Origin: Notamacropus eugenii
Taxonomy: Eukaryota; Chordata; Mammalia; Diprotodontia; Macropodidae
Assembly: GCF_028372415.1 (NCBI RefSeq)
Contig: NC_092872.1
Coordinates: 548,697,205-548,761,204 of the forward strand
Length of the DNA: 64,000 nucleotides
Direction of reading: 5' to 3'
This document shows, in pieces, positions 46,350 through 59,051 of this stretch. Every line of letters begins with the position of its first letter. Position 1 is the stretch's first letter. The notes below the pieces were generated by a model. It was not told the origin of the DNA. It made no database searches and worked only from the letters and a program-made list of their open reading frames with translations. A program made the translations under genes and the position numbers.

Positions 46350-47485
46350 TATCATTGGCAATCAATGGGTATAGCAACTACTATGTACCGGCCACTGTGG
46401 TAAGTGATAGGGATACAAGAGCACCTTGCCCTCAAGGACCTTTCAATCTAATCAGCAGACAACCACAACAAAAAAAACCAAAAACCAAATACATACAAAG
46501 TAAACTTTATGCTGGATAAATAGGATATAATCAACAGAGGGGAGGTACTGAAATTAAGAAGGATGAAGGAAGGCTTCCTGTAGAATGTAGGCTTTTTGTT
46601 GGGAATTAAAGGAAGCCAGGGAGGTTCATAGTCAGATTGGAGGAGGGAGAACATTCCAGGTATGGGGGCCAGCCAGAGAAAGTGGCCAAGAGGTGGAGTG
46701 TCTGGTTTGTGGGACAGCCAGATCAAAGAGCATGTGTGGGCTAAGAAAGTGTAAGAAGAGTGGAAAGGTGGGAAGCGCCTAGGTTGGGCTTTGAAGGCCA
46801 AACAGAGCATTTTGTATTTGATTCTGGAGGTGATAGGGAGCCACTGGAGCTTATTGAGTAGGAGGGTGACATGATTAGACCTGCCCTTTAGGAAAATCAC
46901 TTAGTTGCTGAATGGAGGATGGATTGAGTGGGGAGAGACTTGAGTCAGGCAGATCCTCCAGCAGGCTATTGCAGTAATCCAGGGATGTGATGATGACAGC
47001 CTGCATCAAAGGAGAGAAGGGGACATATTGAAGAGATGTTGAAAAGGTGAAATCCACAGGCCTTGGCAATAGCTTGGATATAGGGGTGAGAACTAGTGAG
47101 GAATGCAAGATGACTCATAAGTTGTGAGCCTGAGAGATTAGGAGGATGGTGTCAGGGCACCTCTTCAGCAATAGGGAGGGTAAAGGAGGATTGGAGGGGG
47201 CAGGACGATGGTTTGGAGAAAAGATAATGACTTCATTTTAGACATATTGAGTTTTATATATCTACTGAGTTTGAGATGTCTGAAGGGCAGTTGGAGATTC
47301 AGAGTTGGAGGTCAGGAGAGAGACTGGGGCAGGATAAGCAGATATGAGCATAGAGATGGTAATTAAATCCTTTGGAGCTGATAAGATCACCCAATGTATT
47401 AGTAAAAAGAGAAGAGAAGAGGGCCCTGGACAGAAACTTTGAGGGACTCCTATGGTTGGAAGGTCTGATCTGGGGGAGGATTCAG
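46350..47485 (-). mobile_element. L2/CR1-clade LINE fragment, antisense, 1.1 kb
   Basis: Starts at the L2 3' terminus (46380, 'ctatgtaccggccactgtgg'). The - strand encodes 'ITSLDYCNSLLEDLPDSSL' (46875-47108) and 'LQWLPITSRIKYKMLCLAFKA' in part (about 46800-46870), both characteristic of the C-terminal part of L2/CR1 reverse transcriptases. The frame is broken and only the 3' third of the element is present. Confidence 0.8.
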
Positions 47486-47489
47486 TAAA

Positions 47490-48870
47490 TAAAATTTTAT
47501 TCCCTTCCCTCCCCCATCTAGCTGAATTCCCTTATTTTATAGATAAAAAAACTCAGACATAGGAAGGGAAAAGGACTTGCACCAATTGTACAAGCAGTAA
47601 GTAGTAGAGTCAGGTTTTGAATCCAGATCTTCTGACTCTAAAATTAGGGCTCTTTCTGTTGAATCTTAGGGACAAATCATTCCTGCCAGAAATGGACTGT
47701 GCTCCTGTTGCCAGAATTCAAGCTAAAAAGGAAAAACAGGGCTGTTGGATCTTCCAAAGCAGATCAAATTTCCAGAGAGGCTTAAGAACAGGAAGTCATC
47801 ATTCAGTCTGCTAGTGGTGGAGACATTTCCAGCTGGAACATCCTCTCTGGGTAGCTAAGCCTTAAGCAATGAGCAGAGTCAGTCAAACAGATGGAGTGAG
47901 CAGGCCAGGCCTGAGGAGACCCTCAGGAGGTGGATCAAAGGAGAACAAGAGACGAAAAGAATCAGAAAAACATATGCCGAAAAGGAACACAGGGTTTGAG
48001 ATCTGACCAAGACCACAGAATGAGATAGTTTTCTTTTGGGGTTTGGAGATATTGGTGCTCAGGACTTCCAATTTTCTCATAAGCATAATGAAGGCAGCTA
48101 GGTACCTGGACTAAGTTCAAATCTTACCTCATACACTTACTAGCTGTGTGACCCTGGACAAGTCACTTAACCCTATGTGACTCAGTTTATTCATCTGTAA
48201 AAGGAACCAGAGAAGGAAATGGCAAACCACTATAGTACCTTTACCAAGAAAACCCCAGAAAAGGAGTCAGACATGACTGAAACGTGAAACAACAACATAA
48301 TGAGGGCAATAATTATATTAACCTCACAGGGTTGATAATGAAGATGAAAAGTAGATGATGTATGTGCACAGCACTTTACAAACTTTAAGTGTTGCATGAA
48401 TGTGAGCAAATTTATTATCACTTCTGCTTAAGATTTTCATTACAGTGTTGCTTAATTCTAATAGCTAACATGCACACAATACTTCAAGATTTACAAAATA
48501 CTTTACCAATATCATGAAACATAAAAGCCATAAAGTGAAAAGAGCGCTGGGCCAAAAGTGAGGAAGAGCTGAGTTCAAATCCCACTTTAGACATTTAGAA
48601 GCTATGTGACCCTGGGCAAGTGACTTAACATCTGCCTGAATCAGTTTCCTCATCTGTAAAATGGGGATAATAATAGCACTTACCTACCAATCAAATGAAA
48701 TAACATTTGTAAAACATTTTTCAAATCTTAAAGCTTTATATAAATGTCTTATTATTGAACGTGGCTAACCATGATCTTTACAAAGGAGGAAGTAATATAG
48801 GTATCATTTATATTCATATTTTGAGGATAAGGAAAGTAAGGCACAGAGAAGTTAAGGGAATAATAATAAT
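47490..48870. repeat. MIR and CORE-SINE copies with unique spacer
   Basis: Antisense MIR 47500-47650; a near-complete sense CORE-SINE 48086-48295 ('ggcagctaggtacctggac' to 'gacatgactgaaacgtgaa'); MIR pieces 48295-48420 and 48525-48755 (sense) and 48780-48870 (antisense). The interval 47650-48085 shows nothing recognisable. Confidence 0.65.
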
Positions 48871-48909
48871 ATAATGTCATGTAATATATTAATAATAATA
48901 GAAATAATA

Positions 48910-49109
48910 AGATTGATAACCTTTTAGTCAATCTAATTAAAAAAGAAGATTGCAGAAAAGAAAATAGAACTAGTCATAAAGGAATGACTAAAGGAAAGGA
49001 GAGGAGAAGAACTACTATTCCTGATGGATTCACAGAAGAAATTCTATGAAACTTTTAAATAACCATTATACTACTGCTGCTACTGCTACTACTACTACTA
49101 CTACTACTG

Positions 49110-49163
<54 letters not shown>

Positions 49164-51715
49164 TTACTACACAAGTACCCTACCATTCCTTTTATGAGAT
49201 GATTACAGCCCAGCTATCTAAACCAGGGAAAGATAATGCACAGAAGAACTACAGACCAATATCATTGATGGATATTGACTCAAAAATTTTAAATGCAATC
49301 CTGAAAGACTACAGCAATTCATCCAGGAATCATTCAGCATGATCAAGTTTACTTTATACCAAGGATGTAAGGATGATTCAATAGTAGGAAAGCAATCAGT
49401 ATAATCATATTTAAAACAAAAACATTCAAAACTACATGACAATCTCCATAGATGCAGAAAAAGCCTTTGAGAAAATATAACACACATTTATGCCCTTAAA
49501 AAAAACCTACTAAGTATTGGAATAGAGGGACCTTTTTCCAATATCATAAAAAGTATCTAATTAAACCAAAAGCAACCATCATGTGCAAAGGGGATATACT
49601 AGAACCTTTCCCAACAAATATAGAATAAAACAATAAATTTACTTTCCCCATTATTATTTGATACAGTCCTGAAATGCTAGTGATAGCAAAAAGACAAGAA
49701 AAAAGAAATTAAAGGCATAAAGATAAGTACAGAGGAGACAGAACTATCCATCCCTAATCGTATAATGATTTACTTAGAAAATCCTAGGGAATCAGCAAAG
49801 ATGCTATTTCAGACTTTTAACTTCCACAAAGTTGTAGGCTACAAAACAACCCTCAAAAATCAATAGCATTTCTATAGTTTTATTACAAAACCCAGGAAAG
49901 AGAAATCCTATTTGAAATAACAACAAAATGTGTAAAATACCTAGGGGTATATCAATCTTCCAAAGCATTCAAAATATTAGTATACAAAATGCTGGTTAAA
50001 GAAAATAATAAAAAAATCATTTGGAAAAATAAAAGATGTAGAATATCAAATGAAATAATAGAAAATGGTAGGGACAAGAGGGGAATAGCACTTTCAGTCT
50101 TCAAACTATATTATAAAGCAGCAATCATCAAAACCATCTAGTATTGGTTAAACAATAGAGAGATAGATCAATGCAGACAAGAGAATCTGAAACAACAGAA
50201 CTCAATAACCCAGGGTCCCTAAAGAAAAAACATAAACTACTTAGGAAAGAATTCTCTATTTGATAAAAACTACTAGAAAAGAGACTGTAGAACAGTCTGG
50301 CAGAAATTAGGTTTAGACTAACACCTTACACCATATTCCACAATACATCCTAAATTGATATGGAACCTTAATATTAAAGATCATACTACCCAAAATAGCT
50401 GAAGAAAAACAAATCATATACCCCTCATAGCTATGGACATGTATTCTTAACCAAAGGATAGAGGTAGTTACGAAATATAAAATAGATAGCCCTCATTCCA
50501 CGAAAAGGAAAAGTTTCTGCACAAACAACATTGAAGCATCTGAGATAAGAAAGGAAGTGATTAGTTCATTTGGGGAAAGGGGAGGAAGGAATTGTATTAA
50601 ATTTCTCTGATATGGATTTGGTATTCAAGATATGTAAGAATAATATATAGGTGTATTTATATATGTATTATACATATATTCATTTTATATATATGTGTGT
50701 GTATGTGTGTATATTAGACATAAAACCAAAAGCCATTTCCCAATAGATAAGTGACTGACAAAGGATATGAACAAACTGACTTGTCAACTACTAACAACAA
50801 TATGAAGGAATGCTCCCAATCACTAATAATGTGAGAAACGCAAACCAAACAACCCTAACATTTTATCTCACACCCTGTAAATAATTGGCAAAGGTGACAA
50901 AAATTGGGAATAATCAATGTTGGAGAGGTTGTGAGATAAGATAGACACAATAGGAAACTATTGGTGAAGCTATGAAATACAACCATTTTGGAAAGCAATT
51001 TGGAATTATGCAAATAAAATGACTAAAGTATTCATCAACAAGCATGTGAAATCAACAAATATTCTGGAAAGCAATTTTGTAACTAATTAGGCATAACCTT
51101 TGTCTCAGTGATACCTATTCTAAGCCTATATACCTCAAAGAAATCTAAGAGAGAGGAAAGGGACCTTCATGCTTAAGAATGTTTAAAGAAGTTCTTTTTG
51201 TTTTAGTAAAGACCTGGAAATTAAGGAAGTACCTGTCAATTGGACGATGTAATGGTGATATATATGAATGTAATGTAATATTACTGTGCTGTAGGAAATT
51301 ATGAAAAGTGACAGTTTCAAGGAAATCTAGAAAGATGGATGCAGAGTGAAGACAGCATAACCCAGACAACAGCTGATATAATAGCATTATAAAGAAAAGC
51401 AATTTTGAAAGACTTGAGAACTATGTTCAATGCAATGACCAGTGAGGATTCCAGAGGGCTGACAAGAAGTGAGGTTACCTGCCTCCTGACGCAAGAGTAA
51501 AGGACTCAAATTGAAGAATGAGGCATATTTTGGGATGTGGCCAAATCTGGGAAGTTGTTTTCTTGACTATGCATATTTGTTCCAAGAGATTTTGTTTTCT
51601 TCTCGATTGGGAAGGGGAGATGGGAGAGAAAGGGGGACTAGTGTTAGAATTGCAAAAAAAGGGGGTAATTTGAAGATTTTTTTAATGCACGAAAGAGAAT
51701 AGGACCAAAAGAAAA
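48910..51715 (+). mobile_element. L1 LINE relic, 3' part with ORF2 remnants
   Basis: The sequence tracks ORF2 of marsupial L1 from 'agtcaatctaattaaaaaag' through the reverse transcriptase ('[19 protein letters not shown]' near 49240-49300; 'ctccatagatgcagaaaaag' at 49444). It continues to the C-terminal region ('aggatatgaacaaactgac' 50762; 'ttggagaggttgtgagataa' 50920) and the 3'UTR ('aatgaccagtgaggattcca' 51435), ending in an A-run near 51708-51720. It is missing its 5' half, has many breaks, and contains an (ACT)n expansion at about 49069-49170 and a TA/TG repeat near 50640-50715. Confidence 0.85.
49066..49170. repeat. (ACT)n trinucleotide repeat inside L1
   Basis: About 33 ACT units with three GCT and one ATT interruptions. 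Confidence 0.95.
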
Positions 51716-51719
51716 AAAA

Positions 51720-53395
51720 AACAGACAAGCTGGACAGTTTTGAAAGTGAATATATAGAATTTATTATAATATTTAAATAGAAAAGCAAATTACACATTGT
51801 AGATATTCAGAGTTTAATGTGCAATCCCCTTTTTCTGTTCTTTTACACACATACACACATACACTTACATACACTAATTTTATTTGGCATGTGGTAGGAA
51901 AAAATAAATTAAAAAATAAGCATTGGAATAGGAATCCATCATGAGGAAGAATGTGTGAGTACTATCTTGAGAAGAGAATGCTTCAGTAAAGCTGCATCAG
52001 CCAAGTGGAACACATTAAAGATGAGGTGACAACTTGTTTCTGCCATTGACATATCCCTTGATGTTCACATTGTTCCAGACAAATACAACTTATTCATAAA
52101 ATTCCTGAAATCCCTGCTCACAGGGAAGACATGAGAGGTGTCCGCCAAATCAAATCAAGCCCCTAGGAAGCCACAAAGCACTCACTTGTGAGGATGTCAG
52201 CACTCTGATGTTACTATGACCTCATCTGCACATCTATTTTAACACAAAGCCTGCTGTTTCTCCAAACTGACAGTGAGCTAGTACCTTGTTTAAATTTTTT
52301 TTTTTTACTGATATCTTTTGTCTTTACATCACTTTCATTTCCAAATATATGACTCTTCCCTGTCAAATGTATAACAAAAAATTTAAAAGGCAGGGAGGGA
52401 GCACAGCAAAACCAACATATTAGTGAGCCTGATGGCAGATGCAGTGTTCCACACTCATAGTCCCCGCCATTTTTGTAGAGAGGGAGGTATATTTTTTTCA
52501 GCTCTTCCTGAGGCTAAGCTTGATCATTACAATAAGAGTATTCCAGTTACTTTTCTGTTACGTTGATTTTGTAGTCGTGTACACATTGTTCAGTCAATGG
52601 GCTAGTTTCAAATTAGTGGCAGCCTCCTGCTGCTAAGGGTCCAGGTGCTATGCTCTGTGAGTAATTGCTGAAACCCCTGAAGCAGAATTCCTGGCAGGTG
52701 TTCCCATCGGGTGACAACACCAGCATTCTGCTCCTTCCCTTTCTCCCTCCCTTTCCTCAACCAGCTCGGTGGGGAATTGCTCTTCCTCCCCACCTGGCCA
52801 CTCCTGAAGCTGATGATTGGCTCCTGCATCCACCCCTATTGAAAAGGGTTGTCATAAATAATAAAATCTTTTTTTTTTTTAAAGATCAACACAAATAAAT
52901 CTATAGGTACAGGCTTACATTTCACTAACTGCTATTTCTATTCAGTGCTGCTTGCTTAAGACCTCAGATCACCTTGAATCCTTGTAAATTGACTCTCTCA
53001 TCCCCAAGCAAATCTCTATACCCAAGAGTTTCCTGGACTTGGGAGAGGTTGGGAGTATGGAAGAATACCTAAGTGAGTCAGGGATTTCTACAGCCCCTAC
53101 CCTGGTCCAGCCCCTTAGCACCTCACAAATGGATGAAAAGCAACCATTTGTTATCCGGTCTCCCGGCTTTAGGCCAACATGCACACAACTGCCAAAGTAA
53201 TTTTTAGTCAAACACATTTTGTTTATTGAATGGGGGGAACCGTGAGGGGGAATGAACATCCTGGACCTGATTTCATCCATGTCAGGAGTTCCTGATAAGA
53301 AAATTCCTTCTTCCAAAGCAAATCTGCAATAATTATGCAATTTACCGTTCCTAAGAGTCTTTTAATCTTAAAGCAGCTCTTTCAAATACTGGTTT
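51720..53395. other. Intergenic, largely unassigned
   Basis: No gene recognised. A slightly GC-richer island lies at 52600-52850. Open frames of 60-120 codons here show no family motif. Confidence 0.4.
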
Positions 53396-53399
53396 CATT

Positions 53400-53800
53400 A
53401 AATTATTCTCCTGCTCTAGAACACAGTGATTCCTCTTTGCCTATGGGATCAAACCTAAAGTACTTAACATGGTATTCAAAGTGGTATTGAACATTAGTAT
53501 TCAAAGTCCTTCCTCAATTCTTGCCACCACTCTGGCTGGGCAGATGTCTTCACAGCTACGTCTTTGTTCTTTATCTTCGCTTATCTTATTTCCAGCCCAC
53601 TTCTCTTTCCTTAGGACTCATGCAGCTCCTCTGTGAATCTCTCCTTGGATTAACATAATTCCGCTATTTTGCCTTCTTTCAGCACCTATCAAGTTACACA
53701 TTGAATTGCATTTGATCTTGTTATTTCATATAGAATATCTTCTTTGCAGTTCCATTACAAACTTTTTACGTGCAGAAACCATGCATTCTTTTTCTCTCAT
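53400..53800 (+). repeat. L2 3'UTR fragment
   Basis: 'attctcctgctctagaacac', 'ctcatgcagctcctctgtga' and 'gcacctatcaagttacacat' are of the L2 3' type; diverged. Confidence 0.5.
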
Positions 53801-53824
53801 CTTCCATCAAGACTCCAACAGTTC

Positions 53825-54440
53825 TCCAAGCTGTAGCAAACAGAAACAGCTACACTCCAGTAAAACTGGGCACAAATAGCCCATTTGAATATTTGAGATG
53901 ATGTCTCTAGAGTTGTGCATCTCACATCTGTGCTACTACCATACTGGAGTGTATGAAGTGTTCAGGGAGAACTAGCTCCTTTGGTATGAGTGCCAATTTG
54001 AGGGCTGCTCATCCACCCTAGGTGTCTACCTGATACATGCAACTCTTACCTGTAGCTACAAAAAGCTATAGTACATGCAGCAGCCAAAGCACCGTAAAAC
54101 CATTTCGGTAGATGGCCTAAATCAGAGTGAGGGTAACCTACAGGCCTCAAAACCGTCACTGAGGTAGGGGGGTGTCTACCCCAAGCATGTGAAGACTTCT
54201 CCTGGCAGAATGGGTGGATGAGAACAATTTATTCCAAGTGTCATGAAGGTAGCTGAAGCAGGCACTGCGGGGTGCTTGGAGCTTGGTCAGACATCCCAAG
54301 GTCACCCACTACATCGCCTTGTCTTTTGTCTTGCCCTGGACTTCCTAAGTCTGGGAAAGTGCAGCTGATGATTTTGTGCGATTCTGCCTCATTTCAATTC
54401 AATTAACAAGCAAATCACCCTCGGATAGTATTGGTCCTTT
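53825..54440 (+). mobile_element. RTE LINE 3'UTR fragment
   Basis: Non-coding 3' part of an RTE element. 54240-54420 is the reverse complement match of 35250-35450. The extreme 3' terminus is missing. Confidence 0.6.
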
Positions 54441-54649
54441 TAGAAAATTAAGGACATACAACATACACAACAGGACAGGACACAGCCACCAGAAGTTACC
54501 CAATACAATGCTCCTTGAATAAAATATCTGCACAGTCAATGAGGTCACGACAGACAACTTAAAAAGTACTGAACAACAGTCCTACGAGGCAACGAGTATT
54601 ACAACTCATTTAAGGCAACGATTCATAGTGCAAGGCAGTCTGTGACCAA

Positions 54650-54800
54650 GACAGCATGGAATCATGTAAAGAACACTGGATTTAGTCAGGGGAGCTTGGG
54701 TTTTGATCAGTTTCCTCATATATAAAGTGAAGGGGCAGGACAAGGTGACCTTTAATTTCCTTCCACCTTTAGGTCCCAGGCTGGATTTGAATTTCATGTC
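54650..54800 (+). repeat. MIR
   Basis: 'cagcatggaatcatgtaaag' and 'cagtttcctcatatataaag'. Confidence 0.6.
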
Positions 54801-54842
54801 TTCTGGTTTCCCTCAAATCCTAGCTAACATTCTACCTTCTAG

Positions 54843-55195
54843 GGATGGATGGTTTTGGAGAAACCTAGAAAGATGCATGTGAACTGATACAGAATGAAGT
54901 AAATAGAACCAGAAGAACAATTTATACAATAACAAAATGGTAACAACTTTGAAAGACTCAGGACTCTGATCAGTATAATCATCAATCACACTTTCAGAGG
55001 ACTAATAACAAAACATGTTACTCCATTCCTGATATAATGGTGAAGGACTCAGTCCTTTACGAGACATTTATCAATTTTTTGGGTGTGGCCAATGTGAAAT
55101 TTTGTTTTGCTTGACTATTTATAACAGGGTTTTTTTCTTTCATTCTCAATGTAGTTGGGAGGGGGTAGGATTTTGCTGAATGGAAAAAATATATA
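54843..55195 (+). mobile_element. L1 3' end, 5'-truncated
   Basis: Matches the marsupial L1 3' region ('gaagtaaatagaaccagaag', 'gtggccaatgtgaaattttg', 'gcttgactatttataac') and resembles 51330-51600. Confidence 0.75.
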
Positions 55196-55209
55196 GAAAA
55201 ATATTCCAA

Positions 55210-55530
55210 CTTGTCCAAGAAGTTTTCTTTAAAGTTGGTGCCAGTTTGGTTGATGTATCCCCAATTTATGCTGTATATCTTATTTGTACATAGTTATTCT
55301 TACGTTGTCTCTCCCACTAGACTGAAGGACTTGTCTTTTGGTTTTCTTTGTATACCTAGCACTCAGCACAGTACTTGGCATGTCACAGGTACAAAATAAA
55401 TGCTTGTTCACTTACTAAATGGAAGACCTTAGACATGTAATCTCCCTGGCCTTAATATTCTCATCTCTCATCTGCAAAATGAAGGGATGCTATTAGATTA
55501 CCTTTGTGGTCCTTTCTAGCTCAATCAAAC
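55210..55530 (+). repeat. L2 3' end and MIR piece
   Basis: L2 terminus 55210-55415 ('ctctcccactagactgaagg', 'cagtacttggcatgtcacag'), then a sense MIR-like piece 55420-55530. Confidence 0.65.
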
Positions 55531-56446
55531 CCTACAATCCTGGTATCTTTCATCCTTGGAAGAAAAGCTCTTTGTCACAACCTATTGCTTTACTTAAGCC
55601 CTCAGCTGGCAGGGGAGACTATCTACCCCATTCTGTCCTACTAGAGACAAGAAAAATCAACTGAATACGAAGATGGGGTTTTTAGAGAAAATTAGCTTCA
55701 AATCTTCCGCAAGTCCTGGCAACTATCCTAGAGCAGAATTCAAGAGGAGATACCATCAGAACGAATCTCTATACTACCCTATCCTCCCAACCAACTGCAT
55801 CAAGTATTGCTTTTCTTCCCCCACTTCACTTTTATTTAAACCAATTCAGTACCTATGTAGTAGAGAAAGAGATTAACTAATTCTTGCCCTTCCTTCCAAC
55901 AATACTGTGATACTCTACTATCAAAAGAAATTCTCCTAACTCTTCATTCCTCAATCATCAGAAAATTAATCCACGGGCAAGAAAAGGAAGACATGAAGGC
56001 AAGACAGTACAGTGGCCACCCTTGTAGATTCAGAGAACCTCAGTCAATCTTCACTTCTGAGTTTTGTCCACCAAGTTCCCATCCCACTTTCAAATCAGGA
56101 AGATTGTTGGGTTTCCCTTTCCCAATACAGAAACAATTTTGCCCAAGAACTTTTTTCCCATCAGGATGAAGCTTACAGAGATGCTAAAGGATAGCAAGCA
56201 GAGCAAGACTACAAAGGCTTTTTTTGTGAAAACACCTAAATTGGGATTCAAAGTCACAGAGGACTTTGAAGATTTTTCCTATGATAGGTACTGAATGTAA
56301 AAGACTGGTGATACACAATAAAAAGAAAACACACAACTTGCTATTCAAAAGTTTTTATATGATTCAAAGGAAAAAGTTACATTACAGTTTCATTAAATAA
56401 GAGGCTGAAAAAATCTGTTATAAAAACAATTATGAAATTTTAAATT

Positions 56447-56452
56447 TTTATT
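56447..56452 (-). terminator. KLF11: Candidate distal polyadenylation signal of KLF11
   Basis: AATAAA on the - strand (TTTATT on +), about 2.3 kb after the stop, at the edge of the repeat-free block. Confidence 0.5.
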
Positions 56453-58391
56453 CTTGGAACATAAAAAAAGGCTCAAAAAATCAAGAGAAATTATTCAGGT
56501 AATAAAGTGCACAGGGAAAATTTGCGCCTCATCATTCTCGTTCCATAATACCCAGAGATTTCAGATGAAGGCCTCTAAACCTAGAAAAAAAATAACCACC
56601 AACAAAAGTTCTGGTTCGTGAGTTAACTTCTCTTCATAAGGGGACTTGCTTCCCAACCCTATATATTCATAAGGCAAAAAAAGAAATAAGACCAAAAAGA
56701 GTTTTACTAAGGCTATTTCTATAGCTTTTCTAGCCAATTAAGAAAGGAAGTACAAATAAAATTTGTGTATGTTTTAAAGAATCAACCATTCAGTCCTTTT
56801 TGTCAGGAGAATGAAACAATCGGAAAATCCCAAACACTCAAAAACCAATTCCCTTAAATCCATCCATATTCCAGGGTACTAATAGCAAGACTCATAATTT
56901 TGTATGTCCTAATTAGGAAAAATACACAGATTGGGGGCCCTACAGAATATATACAATCATAAAACTTTGGATGTTGACTTAGTTGCTAATGCTCCTGTAG
57001 TAGGTTTGGGAGTGAAGGGTTGGAGGGAGGAAAAATAAAAAACATAAAATATACATATGAAATCATGTTACTTTTACAACTGTATCAAAACCTCTACAGT
57101 CTAATAGGTGAATTCCAAACACATCACTTACATACAGGTTAAATAACGTAGTGACATTAGGTAGCATAAAGATCACTAAAAGATAGTGAGGGGGTGAGTG
57201 GGTGGGGCTGGAATAGCTCAATATCATTGAATAAGGGCCTCAACATCAAATAAGCTAGGCACAACACTTTATACCACCAAATTCAACATTTCAATTTACC
57301 ATAATTTTTATAAAGGTAAACTGCCAATAACTATGTTCATATGTAAAAATCTAAATACATAAGCTTTCTAAATTATAGCAGTAGTGCAACATACAATGCA
57401 ATCCCTACTGTCTAACTGTCTAGAACTACAGTGCAATGGTTAACAAAAAAGAATTTTTGTGCCTTGATAAACAAAAACAGAAGAATTCCTCCAGGGTCTG
57501 GGAAATATACAAAAAAACTTAACAAATGGTAGCAGTGGATTGCAAAGGAAAAGAGCTAACTTCTCCCTTCCCCTTTACATCCTCCCATTTTATAAACATT
57601 TTTCTCTGCTGCTTCCAAAAAGCACTTTCATTTTCCAGTTATAAAAGCTATTGAATGCTAAGTTATTTTTATAAAATTGACATTTGCAATATTATTTTCT
57701 ATTCTTGATGTGTGATGGAATTAAAGAACCAGAGTTGGCTAGTCAACACATGAGTTTTCACTTTAAAAGTAAAGTTGGTGAACAGAAAGAAAAAAAATCA
57801 TTCAATGGGCCATTTCCATTTACCAGAAAAGGTCAATTTACACACAACCTAAGATTACCCAAGAGACTCCAATTCAAAAAGTGTTTAAATAAGTGATTTC
57901 ACATCTTTTGAGTTTGTGAGATAAGAGAGTGGGAATGATTTGCAACACTGAATACAAACATCCAAATTTCAATATAAAATCAAGAAAATTTAAATCATGA
58001 GGCAGTTTCTTACTCAACAGCACACAGGGCCATTCTGTATGCAATTGGCAGGTCTTGGTCCTCTAACATTTTGGATCCCCCAGCCATATCTGCTGCTTAG
58101 GATATCTACTTTAAATGACTAGACAAATTTTTGAAATGTTCTGAGAAAGTGACAGTACTTTTTTTTCTTTAAAAGGCCCCTAGTCAATCATTTATGGACT
58201 TTAAAAATCTTAGGCTTAAAGAGGACTGACCATGACTAATGATCTCTTTTGTCTGGATGATGTTCCAAGTTTACCAAGCTGGATAATCATAAAAAATGTT
58301 TTTCATTATTAATAAAAAAAGTTTGCAAAGTAATTACGCTATAAATACCTTTATAGAAAACACTAGTATAAAAATTAGTACCCTGTAACAT

Positions 58392-58397
58392 TTTATT
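58392..58397 (-). terminator. KLF11: Candidate proximal polyadenylation signal of KLF11
   Basis: AATAAA on the - strand about 370 bases after the stop codon; would give a short 3'UTR form. Confidence 0.35.
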
Positions 58398-58761
58398 AAA
58401 AAAATTACAACTACAAAGGTTAAGTGAATCAAGATTCTGTAAACTTCAAGGCCAAGATGTTGTTTTCTTTCAATGCTGGTGATTCAGATAATCAATTTTT
58501 GGAACACCTTCCTTTAAAAACAAAACAAAAAAAACCCCCAAGAGTTTCATAAATTACAAAACTGTAATTGTGAATGGGCCTCAATTAAAGGAAAAAAAAG
58601 TGTTAACAACATGCTTTCATCAGGAACTGCCCAAAAAACCCAGAAAAAAAAATTATGTCAATTCTGTGTGTTTAGCCATAATTATGGTAAGTGTTCTGAA
58701 TAAAGGTTTTTTAAAAATATCAGATTCAGATTATGTCCTAAATGACTCCTTAGGTGGAGCA

Positions 58762-59051
58762 TCATGGCATGGGAACTAACGGGCTCAGAGACACACCAGC
58801 GCTTCCAGGTTTCTCGGAAGAAGCAATTCTGTTTAATTTGCCCACTTCAGCCTGCCAATTCGGGATCTTCTTGGCCGCCATGTGACGTCGGGCATGTTTT
58901 GTCAAGTGATCACTTCGCATAAAGCGCCGAGCACATACGGGGCACACAAATTTCTTTTCTCCTGTATGAGTTCTTCGATGTCGAGAAAGTTCATCTGAGC
59001 GAGCAAATTTTTTATCACAACCTGCCCAACTGCAGTTGAAAGGCTTCTCTC
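58762..59051 (-). CDS. KLF11: KLF11 last exon: zinc fingers 2 and 3 and C-terminus
   Basis: KLF11 (TIEG2) is a nuclear transcription factor that binds GC/CACCC boxes through three C2H2 fingers. This exon starts after acceptor CACTTCTAG (59052-59060), completes the split Gly codon and reads [19 protein letters not shown]. Finger 2 follows with ELSRHRRTH, then [21 protein letters not shown] and KHARRH (finger 3), [18 protein letters not shown], and PLVPMP before TGA at 58762-58764. The GKLNRIAS tail and the TGEK linkers identify KLF11 rather than KLF10, whose tail is SKLNDIALPP. Finger 3 has Ala where KLF10/11 usually have Asp (CPVCDRRF). The exon is 290 nt, phase 1 entry. Confidence 0.95.

Larger units (their letters stand above)
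56425..58761 (-). other. KLF11: KLF11 3'UTR (predicted)
   Basis: About 2.3 kb downstream of the KLF11 stop on the - strand is AT-rich, free of SINE, L1 or L2 copies and bounded by repeats on the far side. These are the properties expected of a maintained 3'UTR. The length is similar to what I recall for human KLF11. The left limit is set from a polyadenylation signal at 56447-56452. Confidence 0.6.

Noticed and set aside
56317-56322. + strand AATAAA as the CYS1 polyadenylation signal
   Set aside because: It lies almost 25 kb beyond the CYS1 stop with many repeats between; AATAAA is expected by chance in AT-rich DNA.
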